64,000 nt of DNA from Marinomonas sp. UCMA 3892 (lineage in GTDB: Bacteria > Pseudomonadota > Gammaproteobacteria > Pseudomonadales > Marinomonadaceae): contig NZ_PTXN01000001.1 of NCBI RefSeq assembly GCF_012726345.1, positions 62,001 to 126,000 of the forward strand. Reading direction: 5' to 3'. The notes under the pieces are model-generated. The model was not told where the DNA came from. It did not search any database and was given only the letters and a program-made list of their open reading frames with translations. Of this stretch, positions 26,246 through 35,055 are shown piece by piece. Positions within the stretch are counted from its first letter, which is position 1. Each line of letters starts with the position of its first letter. The position numbers were made by a program, and so were the translations under genes.

Positions 26246-26376
26246 TTTTGGGTGCTGGAATGCAATAAATCAAGCTTGTTATTGTGGTTTTTTAAATAGT
26301 CTAACAGCATGTGTTGAGATCTGTTTATTCACAGGTACACTCGATTGAATGATCGATGAGTTTCTAGGAGAGCTGC

Positions 26377-27138
26377 GTGTTGTTTCAAAACAATCATTTA
26401 CCAAATAGTGTTGTGGCTTACGCACAAGATTATGAACATGGTAAATTTGAGCCTTATCATGCTCATAACTGCGCACAGCTGATTCACACGTTAAGTGGTG
26501 TGATACGTGTGGAGACTCGTTTGGGTAGTTGGGTTATTCCTCCAAATCGAGGAATGTGGATTCCAGCTGGAGTGGAACACAGTCTTTCTATGACCGGTTT
26601 GGTAAAAGTCAGAACCTTGTTTATTGATCCTCTTGCGCGGGCCGATTTGCCCCATGATTGCTCTGTCATTGATGTCTCTATGTTGTTAAAGGCACTGATT
26701 ATTGAAGCGTTAGAACTTCCTGATGATATTGTTTCAGGGGGACGTGATGAGCGAATTGTTGAGCTGATTTTAGACGAATTACGGCGTTTATCGAACGTGT
26801 CTTTTTATGTTCCGTCGCCAAGTTCCGATGCTTTGGTTTCTTTGTGTGAGCACATAAGTCAGCGTATTGCTCATGATTGGACAAATGCCGATGGTGCTCA
26901 TATTTTAGGGATCAGTGAGCGTTCTGTTACTCGAAAGTTCCAGCAAGAAATGTCGCTAACATTCGCTGAATGGTTGCGGCGGAAGCGCTTATTATTGGCT
27001 TTGGAGTATCTTGCTAGCGGCAAAAGCGTCTTAGATACTGCGATTCTGATTGGATACGATAGTCCTAGTGCTTTTAGTGCGATGTTTAAAAGTCGAGTCG
27101 GCGTATCACCGACTGACTATTTACTGCAATCTCAATAG
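26377..27138 (+). CDS. AraC-family regulator with cupin domain
   Basis: A 253-residue regulator: N-terminal cupin/AraC-binding domain (about 10-90, EPYHAHNCAQLIHTLSGVIRV and WVIPPNRGMWIPAGVEHS) and a C-terminal AraC HTH (about 150-250). It starts at GTG 26377 with AGGAG 6 nt upstream. It is convergent with leuA. It is divergent from the radical SAM gene, which LexA rather than this protein seems to control. The ligand and targets are unknown; the pattern is that of the YdhB/NimR-like group. Confidence 0.85.
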   Translation: MLFQNNHLPNSVVAYAQDYEHGKFEPYHAHNCAQLIHTLSGVIRVETRLGSWVIPPNRGMWIPAGVEHSLSMTGLVKVRTLFIDPLARADLPHDCSVIDVSMLLKALIIEALELPDDIVSGGRDERIVELILDELRRLSNVSFYVPSPSSDALVSLCEHISQRIAHDWTNADGAHILGISERSVTRKFQQEMSLTFAEWLRRKRLLLALEYLASGKSVLDTAILIGYDSPSAFSAMFKSRVGVSPTDYLLQSQ

Positions 27139-27161
27139 ACGTAATGAAAATTACCGCCTTG

Positions 27162-28838
27162 CTAAGCTTCTTTGTATAAAGGATGGCAAGCGTTGATTAA
27201 GGCTTGTAGCGAGGCTTTAGTTGAGTCTTCGTCAATGGCTACGCCAAAGCTTGGAGTAGCTTGATCGGATTCAATTTGAACATAGCTCACCGCTTTGCTT
27301 TTCGTTTGTTGTCCTAAGGTGTGTTCATGAAAGTCGCTGATGTTTATCTGCCAGTTAAAACGCTTTCTTAACGCATCAAGCATGGCTGATAACAATCCTT
27401 TGCCTTCGCCAACCAGTTGCCATGTTTTTTCCTGATAGCGTAATGTAGCGCGAATCTCCTGTAATCCGTTTGAGCTATGGCTGCGATAATCCATTAATTT
27501 CATTTGGCCTTTGTCATCTGGGTTCAGCCTGTAGGATTCTCTGAATAAACGCCAAACATCGGCTAGAGGCATTTCGTGACCAGTTTGATCCGTATGATTT
27601 TTGACTCTCTTGCTAAAGTCTATTTGTAATTTACGTGGTAAAAACAGCCCGTGATTTTCCTGTAATAACCAAGCGGCCCCACTTTTTCCCGATTGGCTAT
27701 TTACTCGAATGACTTCTTCATAAGTACAGCCAATATCTTTCGGGTCTAATGGTAAATAAGGAATTTGCCAAACAGTCGATGAGGTTAATTTTTGTGCGGC
27801 AAAGCCTTTTTTGATCGCATCTTGGTGTGAACCTGAAAACGCCGTAAAAGCCAATGCGCCAGCATAAGGATGCCGAGGATGAACGGGAAGTTCATTGCAT
27901 TCTTCGACCAACTCTACCGTGCGGCGCATGTCAGAAAAATCCAAGTTAGGATAAACGCCTTGGCTATAAAGATTCATTGCCAAGGTAACGAGATCGACAT
28001 TGCCGGTACGTTCCCCATTACCAAATAGGCAGCCTTCCACTCTCTGCGCGCCAGCGAGTATTGCCATTTCCGCTGTGGCAACGCCAGTCCCTCTGTCATT
28101 GTGAGGATGAACACTGATGGTTATGTTCTCTAAGGAAGAAAAAGACGTTATAAAATGCTCAATCTGATCAGCAAATACATTGGGGGTGTTCACTTCCACT
28201 GTCGTTGGTAAATTCAAAATCATCGGACGTTCTAGACTCGGTTGCCATGTTTTTGCCGCTGCTTCACATACTTCTAAGGCAAAGTCAGGTTCGGTAAAAC
28301 AAAAGGTTTCTGGCGAATATTGAAGCGTCCATTCTGTCTCTGGATATTGTTCACATAATTGGCGAATGTGTTTAACGCCTTGTACGGCTAATTCAAGGGT
28401 TGCTGGTTTGTCTTGGCAAAAAACAATTTCCCGAAATACCGGCGCAGTGGCGTTGTAAATATGCACTATGGCTTTTTTAGCGCCAACGAGAGACTGTATG
28501 GTGCGTTCAATTAAATCCACACGAGATTGTGTCATCACCTGAATCGTCACATCATCAGGAATATGCTTACCTTCTATAAGCAAGCGAACAAAATCAAAGT
28601 CCGTTTGTGACGCCGCAGGAAAAGCGACTTCAATTTCTTTAAAACCACACTCAATTAAATGCTTAAAGAAAGCCATTTTCTTCACGTGATCCATAGGGTT
28701 TGCAAGCGCTTGATTGCCGTCGCGTAAGTCAGTTGAGCACCAACGAGGCGGAGCTTTCAACTGCTTTGACGGCCAAGTGCGGGCTGGAAAATCGATAATT
28801 TTAGCTGGCTGATATTTTATTGAGGGTTGGGTTAGCAT
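27162..28838 (-). CDS. leuA: 2-isopropylmalate synthase (LeuA type 2)
   Basis: A 558-residue enzyme that condenses 2-oxoisovalerate with acetyl-CoA in the first committed step of leucine synthesis. The DRE-TIM barrel motif DLRDGNQA is near 38, the metal ligands HPHND near 242 and the glycine loop NGERTGNVDL near 275. The C-terminal LeuA allosteric domain (about 425-555) is present, so leucine feedback is expected. The length fits the type 2 group (about 560). A large inverted repeat at 28845-28886 covers its leader and ribosome site. Confidence 0.93.
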   Translation of the reverse strand: MLTQPSIKYQPAKIIDFPARTWPSKQLKAPPRWCSTDLRDGNQALANPMDHVKKMAFFKHLIECGFKEIEVAFPAASQTDFDFVRLLIEGKHIPDDVTIQVMTQSRVDLIERTIQSLVGAKKAIVHIYNATAPVFREIVFCQDKPATLELAVQGVKHIRQLCEQYPETEWTLQYSPETFCFTEPDFALEVCEAAAKTWQPSLERPMILNLPTTVEVNTPNVFADQIEHFITSFSSLENITISVHPHNDRGTGVATAEMAILAGAQRVEGCLFGNGERTGNVDLVTLAMNLYSQGVYPNLDFSDMRRTVELVEECNELPVHPRHPYAGALAFTAFSGSHQDAIKKGFAAQKLTSSTVWQIPYLPLDPKDIGCTYEEVIRVNSQSGKSGAAWLLQENHGLFLPRKLQIDFSKRVKNHTDQTGHEMPLADVWRLFRESYRLNPDDKGQMKLMDYRSHSSNGLQEIRATLRYQEKTWQLVGEGKGLLSAMLDALRKRFNWQINISDFHEHTLGQQTKSKAVSYVQIESDQATPSFGVAIDEDSTKASLQALINACHPLYKEA

Positions 28839-28844
28839 GATGTT

Positions 28845-28886
28845 TTCTCTTTAGCATTAAAAATTGAATCCTTATGCTAAAGAGAA
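28845..28886 (-). promoter_or_regulatory. Leader hairpin covering the leuA ribosome site
   Basis: A perfect 13-bp inverted repeat (TTCTCTTTAGCAT / ATGCTAAAGAGAA) with a 16-nt loop lies directly before leuA. The purine-rich AAAGAGAA arm is the only ribosome-site candidate, so folding would mask it. No T-run is present, and no leucine-rich leader peptide is seen. Translational or protein-based control of leuA is likely. Confidence 0.55.
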
Positions 28887-28973
28887 GTTTTTTGGCTGTC
28901 TGAGCTGCACATGACAACTATCGTCGCTAAATGGACAGAGCCATCTACAAAAAAGCAATCCACAAAAAGCAGC

Positions 28974-30032
28974 TTACAAAGAGACGTTACGCTTTTGTCG
29001 CATCAAAAAGACGAAGGCGATACCACCGACTAGGCCGGTAAGTATGCCGATTGGCATGTCTTCAGGAGGCATGATGATTCTGGAAGCGATGTCGGCTGCT
29101 ACTAGAAACAAGGCACCGACTAAGGCCGATAAAGGTAAGACTTTGCGATAATCGCCACCCACTAATAGACGTACAATGTGTGGCACCATCAGTCCGACAA
29201 AGCCAATCACTCCAGAAAAAGCCACCGCCGCGCCAGTAAGTAGGGCGCAGACCACAATGACGATCAGGCGGAAGCGTTCTACTGGAACACCCAAGGTGCT
29301 GGCGCTTTCATCGCCTAGTGTCATGGCATTCAAATAACGGGCGTTGTAAATCAGATAGCCGGAGCCAAGTACCAGTGCCACCAAAGGAAACCATAGTTGT
29401 CCCCATTGAGCCAGACCCAAACCACCAAGCATCCAGAATATCACCGTATGAGAAGAGCGGTGATCTCCTGTGAAAATGAAAAGGTTGCCTAAAGCTGTCA
29501 GCACAAAAGCCACGGCGACCCCCGCCAGAATCAAGCGTCCAGCACTGTGTGCTGAGGAAAAGTTTGCCACTGCCAATACTAAAACCATGGCTAATAAGGC
29601 ACCAAGAAAGGCAAATACGGGAACGGTTACCACGCCTAAAATCATGCCGGTGTGAAGCAAGGCGATGATCGCTCCTAGCGCGGCACCAGAGGACACACCG
29701 AGTAAATGAGGGTCGGCCAAAGGATTGCGAGTGACGGATTGCAGCGCCGCGCCCACAATGGCTAAAGCGGCACCCACCATGGCGGCGAGCAAAGTACGTG
29801 GTAAACGCACGGCCCAGATAATGTTCTCGCGCCCCATCGACCAGCTTGGAGTGGTGTTGGTGATTGATAATTTGTGGCCTATCACACTCCACACGGTGGA
29901 TTGTCCAATAGACACAGAGCCAACACCAATCGCCACGCCCATTAACAACAGTAGCGAGATACTTAGCATAATTAATAGCGCTGGTAAGGGAACTCGTCCC
30001 ATGATGGTTAGCTTTTTGTGGGCAGGCTTCAT
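28974..30032 (-). CDS. FecCD-family metal/siderophore ABC permease
   Basis: A 352-residue inner-membrane permease with about ten transmembrane helices. It has the BtuC/FecCD signatures TRNPLADPHLLGVSSGAALG near 105 and FVGLMVPHIVRLLVGGDYR near 268. Its ATG overlaps the binding-protein stop by 4 nt (ATGA), so it is translationally coupled. It pairs with the ATPase and binding protein upstream. It exports nothing; it is an importer subunit for a chelated metal or cobalamin-like ligand. Confidence 0.9.
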   Translation of the reverse strand: MKPAHKKLTIMGRVPLPALLIMLSISLLLLMGVAIGVGSVSIGQSTVWSVIGHKLSITNTTPSWSMGRENIIWAVRLPRTLLAAMVGAALAIVGAALQSVTRNPLADPHLLGVSSGAALGAIIALLHTGMILGVVTVPVFAFLGALLAMVLVLAVANFSSAHSAGRLILAGVAVAFVLTALGNLFIFTGDHRSSHTVIFWMLGGLGLAQWGQLWFPLVALVLGSGYLIYNARYLNAMTLGDESASTLGVPVERFRLIVIVVCALLTGAAVAFSGVIGFVGLMVPHIVRLLVGGDYRKVLPLSALVGALFLVAADIASRIIMPPEDMPIGILTGLVGGIAFVFLMRQKRNVSL

Positions 30033-31012
30033 AACGTCGTTCTAAAAGCCTCGGCTAAGCGCTTTATGGCTTTAATATTACGTGGCCCTGGTGTGGCTTC
30101 CACATACTCTAAGACCACGAAATGATTGTTTTTCACCGCTGGGATATTTTCGAAAGCGGGATTACTGCGTAAGAAATTAATTTTTTGTTCAGCTGTCACA
30201 TCGCCATAGTTGACGATAATAATCACCTCTGGTGCTCGATCAATAACGGCTTCCCAACCAATTTGAGTCCAGCTTTTCTGCACATCATCGACGATGTTTT
30301 TACCGCCAGCAGCTTCGATCAGCGCTGTTGGCATGCCGAAGCGACCGGAGGTGAAGGGTTGTTCTTCACCGGAATCGTAAACAAAGACTTTTGGAGCGGT
30401 TTTTAATGGCGCTAGATTAGCTTGGAAATTAGCGAGATCTTCTTGATAGCCTTTTACCAAGCGTTGGGCTTGTTCTTCTTTGCCAAAAATTCGGCCTAAG
30501 TTGAGCAAGTCTACGTACAGGTCATCCATGGAAACTTTCGGTTTGTCCATGATGTGAATGCAGCTTTCGGTTAACTCGTAAACCTTGATGCCGAGTGGTG
30601 CCAAGGTATCAGGGGTAACGCCGCCACCGACGCGCATGCCGTAGTTCCAGCCTGCAAAGTAAAAGTCCGCATCTGCACCTAAAAGCACTTCTTTGCTAGG
30701 ATATTTTGGTGACAATTCTTTTAATTCGCCGATGCCATTGCGCAGCGTTGGATCAAGGGTTTTCCAGCCTGAAACACCAGTAAATCCAGCCATGTGATCC
30801 TGCAAGCCAAGTGCTAACATCATTTCGGTTAAGTTCACATCGTTTGAGACAGCGGCTTTTGGTGCGTGATCGAAGGTCACTTGGCGATCGCAGCTTTGTA
30901 CCGTCACAGGATAGCCAGATGCGCTGGCCAATCCTGTGTGTAAAATGCCAAATAATGCGCCGCTGATAAGTAATGAAGTTCGCTTGATGGTTGTTTTGAC
31001 GTTCGCTGTCAT
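30029..31012 (-). CDS. ABC transporter periplasmic binding protein (siderophore/metal type)
   Basis: A 327-residue periplasmic protein with a signal peptide (cut near ASA-SG). It is a class III binding protein of the FepB/FhuD/BtuF fold: N-lobe with VTFDHAPKAAVSNDVNLTEMMLALGL (about 46-72), a linking helix, and a C-lobe with VFVYDSGEEQPFTSGRFGMPTALIEAAGG (about 210-240). It lies between ATPase and permease genes in one operon. The substrate is unresolved: a ferric siderophore is the default, but the Zur-like box upstream raises the possibility of another metal chelate. Confidence 0.87.
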   Translation of the reverse strand: MTANVKTTIKRTSLLISGALFGILHTGLASASGYPVTVQSCDRQVTFDHAPKAAVSNDVNLTEMMLALGLQDHMAGFTGVSGWKTLDPTLRNGIGELKELSPKYPSKEVLLGADADFYFAGWNYGMRVGGGVTPDTLAPLGIKVYELTESCIHIMDKPKVSMDDLYVDLLNLGRIFGKEEQAQRLVKGYQEDLANFQANLAPLKTAPKVFVYDSGEEQPFTSGRFGMPTALIEAAGGKNIVDDVQKSWTQIGWEAVIDRAPEVIIIVNYGDVTAEQKINFLRSNPAFENIPAVKNNHFVVLEYVEATPGPRNIKAIKRLAEAFRTTL

Positions 31013-31036
31013 GTGTTTATCCTGTTAATCATTCCG

Positions 31037-31888
31037 TTAATCATTAATAAAAAAAGAAAATCTGGGTCTTTGCGTGATTGGATGCTCATCAATGATGGTT
31101 TCCACATCAAATACTTGTTTTATGCGTTGTTTGGTAAACACATGGCTAGGTGGCGCGCAGGCTTGCATTTCACCTTCCAGCATTACTAAAACTCGGTCGG
31201 CATACGCTGAAGCAAGTGCTAAATCATGTAAGGACACGATCAGCGTACAAGGCAATTTTGATAATAAGGCAAGTACATCGAGCTGGTGGCGAATGTCTAG
31301 ATGATTGGTTGGCTCGTCTAGAATCAATATGTCGGGGCGTTGTGCCAAGGCTCTGGCTATCATAACCCGCTGGCGTTCACCGCCGGACAAAGAATCAAAA
31401 GATCGTTCTGCTAAATGCGCCACATCAAGCAAAGCCAATGTGCTTTCAATAATGTGGGTGTCTTCTTCGGAGCGTCCCCAGACTAGAGACTTTGGTGTCA
31501 GACCTATTTCCACCATTTCGAAAACGCTTAGACCAAATTCGCCGCCAGTGTCTTGTAAAACCGTCGCGATACGTTGTGCACATTGGCGAGGTGACAACGA
31601 CCATAGATCTTTACCATCAAGCAAGACAGTGCCGTTGCTCGGTTTATTGGTGCGATAAAGACAGCGTAATAGACTGGTTTTTCCTGAACCATTTGGTCCG
31701 ACAATCGCAAGAAACTCACCTGGCTGGATATTCACCGTGATTGGTTTGAGTAACGCCTTGTCCCTATAAGGAGACCAAGCGACGTCCTTCAGCTGCATGC
31801 CAGCGGGCAGGCAGCCAGAAAAAAACGCGTAAGAAGCATCGTCTTTTTGTTTGTCATTTGGAGAGGTTGAAGGTGTTGCACTAATCAA
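31037..31888 (-). CDS. FecE-type ABC transporter ATPase
   Basis: A 283-residue ATPase with Walker A GPNGSGKTS near 64, Q-loop LQDTGG, signature LSGGERQRV near 168 and Walker B LILDEPTNHLD near 190, followed by the switch His (SLHD). The first 30 residues are an unusual extension. TTG 31888 is the longest start; ATG 31798 gives a conventional N-terminus (MQLKDVAW) but has no clear ribosome site. First gene of the ATPase-binding protein-permease operon. Confidence 0.87.
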   Translation of the reverse strand: MISATPSTSPNDKQKDDASYAFFSGCLPAGMQLKDVAWSPYRDKALLKPITVNIQPGEFLAIVGPNGSGKTSLLRCLYRTNKPSNGTVLLDGKDLWSLSPRQCAQRIATVLQDTGGEFGLSVFEMVEIGLTPKSLVWGRSEEDTHIIESTLALLDVAHLAERSFDSLSGGERQRVMIARALAQRPDILILDEPTNHLDIRHQLDVLALLSKLPCTLIVSLHDLALASAYADRVLVMLEGEMQACAPPSHVFTKQRIKQVFDVETIIDEHPITQRPRFSFFIND

Positions 31889-32122
31889 GGCTAGTCAGGT
31901 TCCGTTGAATGTTTGTTACATAATAACATTTTATATTATAAATACAGTAAATCCTTCTTGTTGCGGAGGATAAATAGCATCAAAAAGTTGCTTGTATTAG
32001 AAAGCACAGACTATACGGAAGGGCGTTTAGCTCAACAAGGTTTGTTGGCTGGTGAATTTTCATCTTCACATGTGTGAATTGAATACAGTGAAACAAGAGG
32101 GTTTGCTCAAATAACTAAGAGG
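31889..32122. other. Intergenic region with Zur-like dyad and a possible broken small ORF
   Basis: Besides the dyad at 31914-31931, the plus strand has GGAGG at 31965-31969 followed, 9 nt later, by 32 open codons from ATC 31979 to TGA 32077 (IKKLLVLESTDYTEGRLAQQ...). The ATC occupies the place of a start codon, so this may be a gene fragment that lost its ATG. No family is recognised. Confidence 0.3.
31914..31931. promoter_or_regulatory. Zur-like operator
   Basis: TGTTACATAATAACATTT contains the dyad GTTA-CATAA-TAAC and agrees with the gammaproteobacterial Zur pattern TGTTATANTATAACATTT at all but two positions. It lies 26 nt before the TTG start of the ATPase gene. A Fur-type match is weaker. 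Confidence 0.5.
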
Positions 32123-33139
32123 CTATTTTAGCTTCTTGAGCAAACCTCTAAATTGATCATAAGTGAGTCCCAGTGACTGTGCGGCGAGTCGCTGGTTGTG
32201 TTTATTTTCATTAAGAGCTTGCTGAATTAAGTGTTGTTGCAGCTGCAAGGTCTGCTCTTTCAAGCTCAAAGAGGAATTAAGGGAAAAGCCAGACGGTTTT
32301 GAATCTATTGTATTTGCCTGTGCCTGTGCGGCTTGTTTATTGATGAGGCTGTCGCTTGCTTCTTCATTTGCATGAGTAAAAGGATTAATTACGATTTTCT
32401 CAACGGGATCGGCTTGAAAGCCCCATCGATAAACGGAGCGCTCTACAACGTTTTTAAGTTCTCGGATGTTGCCTGGCCAATCATAATTTTTTAATGACGT
32501 TAGGGCTTTAGGGCTAAATCCTTGAAAATATTCCCAGCCAAGTTCCGTGCTGAGTTTCATCGCAAAAAAATTGGCCAATTCTTCGATGTCTTCTTTTCTA
32601 TCTCGTAATGGAGGAACTTGAATGACATCAAAGGTAAGGCGGTCAAGTAGGTCTGCACGAAATTCGCCTTGCTTGCTAAGAGAAGGTAAATTTGCGTTAG
32701 TTGCCGCGACAATTCGAACGTTAACTCGTTGAGTTTTAGCACTGCCGAGGCGTTCGAACTCGCCATATTCAATAAGCCGAAGTAGCTTTTCCTGTACCCT
32801 AAGAGACATGGTGCCTAGTTCGTCAAGAAACAAGGTGCCGCCGTCTGCACGCTCAAATCTGCCTTGGTAAGTCTTGGTTGCGCCAGTAAAAGCCCCTGCT
32901 TCATGACCAAACAATTCACTTTCCATCAAGCTGTCACTAATGGCTGCGCAGTTGATGCTAATAAAAGGCTGATCCCAACGAGGGGATAAATAATGCAATC
33001 GCTCTGCGATGAGCTCTTTGCCGCTGCCTCGTTCACCACAGATTAAAATAGGCCGATTAATTTCCGCCAGAATCGAGGCATGATCAAGCGTGTCGGCCAG
33101 AGCTTGAGAGCTGCCAATAACTCGTTGGTTATTATTCAT
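32123..33139 (-). CDS. pspF: Phage shock operon activator PspF
   Basis: A 338-residue sigma-54 activator without a receiver or sensor domain, as in PspF. The AAA+ domain has Walker A GERGSGKE (35-42), GAFTGA near 83 and Walker B TLFLDELG near 102. A Fis-type HTH ends the protein (NKHNQRLAAQSLGLTYDQFRGLLKK). It is divergent from pspA, and PspA is known to inhibit PspF by direct binding. Dyads at 33177-33223 are its likely enhancer. Confidence 0.92.
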   Translation of the reverse strand: MNNNQRVIGSSQALADTLDHASILAEINRPILICGERGSGKELIAERLHYLSPRWDQPFISINCAAISDSLMESELFGHEAGAFTGATKTYQGRFERADGGTLFLDELGTMSLRVQEKLLRLIEYGEFERLGSAKTQRVNVRIVAATNANLPSLSKQGEFRADLLDRLTFDVIQVPPLRDRKEDIEELANFFAMKLSTELGWEYFQGFSPKALTSLKNYDWPGNIRELKNVVERSVYRWGFQADPVEKIVINPFTHANEEASDSLINKQAAQAQANTIDSKPSGFSLNSSLSLKEQTLQLQQHLIQQALNENKHNQRLAAQSLGLTYDQFRGLLKKLK

Positions 33140-33176
33140 AAGCTTAATCTATACCTTTTACTTTGTTGGTAAAAAT

Positions 33177-33223
33177 AACCATATATTGTGGTTAAAAATA
33201 CTAATAAATGGTTATAAAAACCA
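33177..33223. promoter_or_regulatory. PspF enhancer candidates
   Basis: Two dyads, AACC-ATATATTGT-GGTT (33177-33193) and TGGTT-ATAAA-AACCA (33209-33223), lie about 65-110 bp before the pspA -24 element, in the pspF-pspA gap. A third, weaker TGGT/ACCA pair overlaps 33167-33181. Confidence 0.6.
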
Positions 33224-33288
33224 ATATAAATTTGTTTTTATAACTCTTTAAAAGTAATAATTCCATATTAATCATTGGGTTACAGGTT

Positions 33289-33305
33289 TTGGCACGATTG
33301 CTGTA
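33289..33305 (+). promoter_or_regulatory. Sigma-54 promoter of pspA
   Basis: TTGGCACGATTGCTGTA gives a consensus -24 element and GG-N10-GT, as in the E. coli pspA promoter. Transcription should start near 33317, about 40 nt before pspA. Confidence 0.85.
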
Positions 33306-33355
33306 ATAGAGTGAGAAGATGTTTATTAGTGGTAAATCAAATAGGAGATAACGCC

Positions 33356-34027
33356 ATGGGTATTTTTTCAAGAATGACGGACATTATTAATAGCAACTTA
33401 ACTTCGTTGCTGGATAAAGCCGAAGACCCCAAAAAAATGATTCGCATGATGATTCAAGAGATGGAAGAAACATTAGTTGAAGTACGTTCTAGCTCTGCTC
33501 GCGTGATTGCCGATCGTAAAACCACAGGACGCCGTTTGGAGCGTATGCGCAGTGAAGCAGCTGAGTGGGAAAGCAAAGCTATGCTGGCAATTAATAAAGG
33601 GCGAGAAGACCTCGCTCGAGCCGCTCTTGCAGAAAAACAGCAAATAGAAAAAGAAATAGTAGCCATTGATAAAGAATTGTCTGCTTTGGATGAACATCTT
33701 GAGCATTTAAATGAAGAAGTAGGACAGTTACAAATCAAATTGAATGATGCCAAAGCTAAGCAAAAAGCCATGTTGTTGCGTCAATCCAGCGTAGAAAGCC
33801 GTATGCGTGTGAAGCGTCAGAATCATAAAGAAGCATTAGACGATGCTTTTGAAAAATTTGAACGTTTTGAGCGCCGTGTTGATAGCTTAGAAGGTCAACT
33901 TGAGTCTATGGATATTGGTATGCAGCCAAAAGCCGATTTGAAGTCACAAATTGATGCCTTGGCAGAAGATGATGATATCAATGATGAGTTGGCGCGCTTG
34001 AAAGATAAAATGACTAAGGCCAACTAA
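33356..34027 (+). CDS. pspA: Phage shock protein A
   Basis: A 223-residue IM30/PspA-family protein, almost entirely coiled coil. It has the N-terminal amphipathic helix (MGIFSRMTDIINSN) that binds stressed inner membrane, and the normal family length. ATG 33356 has AGGAG 8 nt upstream. PspA both maintains membrane integrity and represses PspF. It is the first gene of pspABC and lies behind a clear sigma-54 promoter. Confidence 0.95.
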   Translation: MGIFSRMTDIINSNLTSLLDKAEDPKKMIRMMIQEMEETLVEVRSSSARVIADRKTTGRRLERMRSEAAEWESKAMLAINKGREDLARAALAEKQQIEKEIVAIDKELSALDEHLEHLNEEVGQLQIKLNDAKAKQKAMLLRQSSVESRMRVKRQNHKEALDDAFEKFERFERRVDSLEGQLESMDIGMQPKADLKSQIDALAEDDDINDELARLKDKMTKAN

Positions 34028-34070
34028 GCTAATTTGTACTGATAATATTTTATAAAAAAGGAATTTCGCT

Positions 34071-34319
34071 ATGAGTATGGCTGTCTTTTTGTTTGTTCCT
34101 ACCATCATTTTTATGACGGTGGTGGCACCTATTTGGCTGATATTGCATTACCGAAGTAAGAACCGTGCAGTAAAGGGATTAGATGAGGGTGATAAGCGGG
34201 AGTTAGAGTCTTTATTAATGCAGGCTGATAAATTGACCGATCGCGTACAAGCATTAGAAAAAATTTTAGATGTGGAAAGTCCTGATTGGCGTAGAAGAGA
34301 TAATGATGAATATCGATGA
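34071..34319 (+). CDS. pspB: Phage shock protein B
   Basis: An 82-residue inner-membrane protein with one N-terminal transmembrane helix (about 4-26) and a cytoplasmic coiled coil ending in the family sequence ILDVESPDWRRRD. With PspC it relieves PspA repression of PspF under membrane stress. It lies 43 nt after pspA with AAGGAA upstream. Confidence 0.93.
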   Translation: MSMAVFLFVPTIIFMTVVAPIWLILHYRSKNRAVKGLDEGDKRELESLLMQADKLTDRVQALEKILDVESPDWRRRDNDEYR

Positions 34320-34367
34320 TCTTCGAGTAATTGAACAGAAGAAGATGAGTCAGTTCAGAGGAATAAA

Positions 34368-34817
34368 ATGATGAAAGATAAAATAAAAGAAAGTATCAAA
34401 GCCAAAAAGTCTCATGGATGGGATTTGAATTTATACCGTAATAAGAAAAAAGGTTATTTGGGGGGAGTATGTGCTGGCTTAGCAGACCATTTTGATGTTG
34501 ATACATGGGTAGTGCGGCTTTTCACCTTTGGTGGCTTTTTATTTCTTGGTAGCTTTGTGGTTATTGCTTATATCGCGCTTTGGTGGTTTTTGGATGTTCG
34601 CCCAAAAGGAGAAGATGGGTACGAATACGAATATGATGAGCGTCAGCAAAGTTATCGACCAAAGAAAATGTTCAAGTATGCGGATAGTGCGAACTCAAGA
34701 TTACGTCGCGCTAAAGAAAAATTGGATGATGCGGCGAGACGAGTTACTGAGATGGAACGTCATGTCACATCCAAAAAATTTGATCTAGACCGTGAATTCT
34801 CAAAAATTAGGGACTAA
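34368..34817 (+). CDS. pspC: Phage shock protein C
   Basis: A 149-residue protein. The PspC domain (about 25-85) has the family motif GGVCAGLADHFDVD and a transmembrane helix around 47-70 ending WWFLDVRP. The C-terminal part (about 100-149) is a charged coiled coil (RLRRAKEKLDDAARRVTEME) that probably contacts PspA. It is the third gene of the psp operon. Confidence 0.93.
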   Translation: MMKDKIKESIKAKKSHGWDLNLYRNKKKGYLGGVCAGLADHFDVDTWVVRLFTFGGFLFLGSFVVIAYIALWWFLDVRPKGEDGYEYEYDERQQSYRPKKMFKYADSANSRLRRAKEKLDDAARRVTEMERHVTSKKFDLDREFSKIRD

Positions 34818-34849
34818 TCTTTAATCTATGCAAGTAAGGAGGCTGGTAA

Positions 34850-35032
34850 ATGAAGATGAAAACTTCTTTTTTCCTCTTATTATTGGGAAACACCTGCCTA
34901 TATTTGGATGCCGTATTCGCCTTTGTTTTGGCTGTGACAATGGATTGCCTACTGGTTTTGTTATTGAATATTCCCATTGCTGTTATTTTATACAGCTTGG
35001 GACGCTTATTATCAAAACGGTTTTATATTTAA
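34850..35032 (+). CDS. Small membrane protein at the end of the psp operon
   Basis: A 60-residue, very hydrophobic protein with two predicted transmembrane helices (about 6-30 and 32-52) and a basic tail (RLLSKRFYI). AAGGAGG lies 9 nt before the ATG, and the gap from pspC is 32 nt, so it is probably co-expressed with the psp genes. It takes the place of PspD but is not clearly homologous. No other function can be assigned. Confidence 0.7.
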   Translation: MKMKTSFFLLLLGNTCLYLDAVFAFVLAVTMDCLLVLLLNIPIAVILYSLGRLLSKRFYI

Positions 35033-35055
35033 AATAAAAGACCTTGGGAGGTTTG

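Noticed and set aside
28887..28930. A leader peptide for leuA attenuation
   Set aside because: The only short frame (MCSSDSQKTSL) has one leucine and there is no terminator hairpin with a T-run.
34828..35037. Alternative 69-codon frame overlapping the small psp-linked gene
   Set aside because: The frame at 34850 has AAGGAGG at the right distance and encodes two membrane helices; this one starts just before that site and has none.
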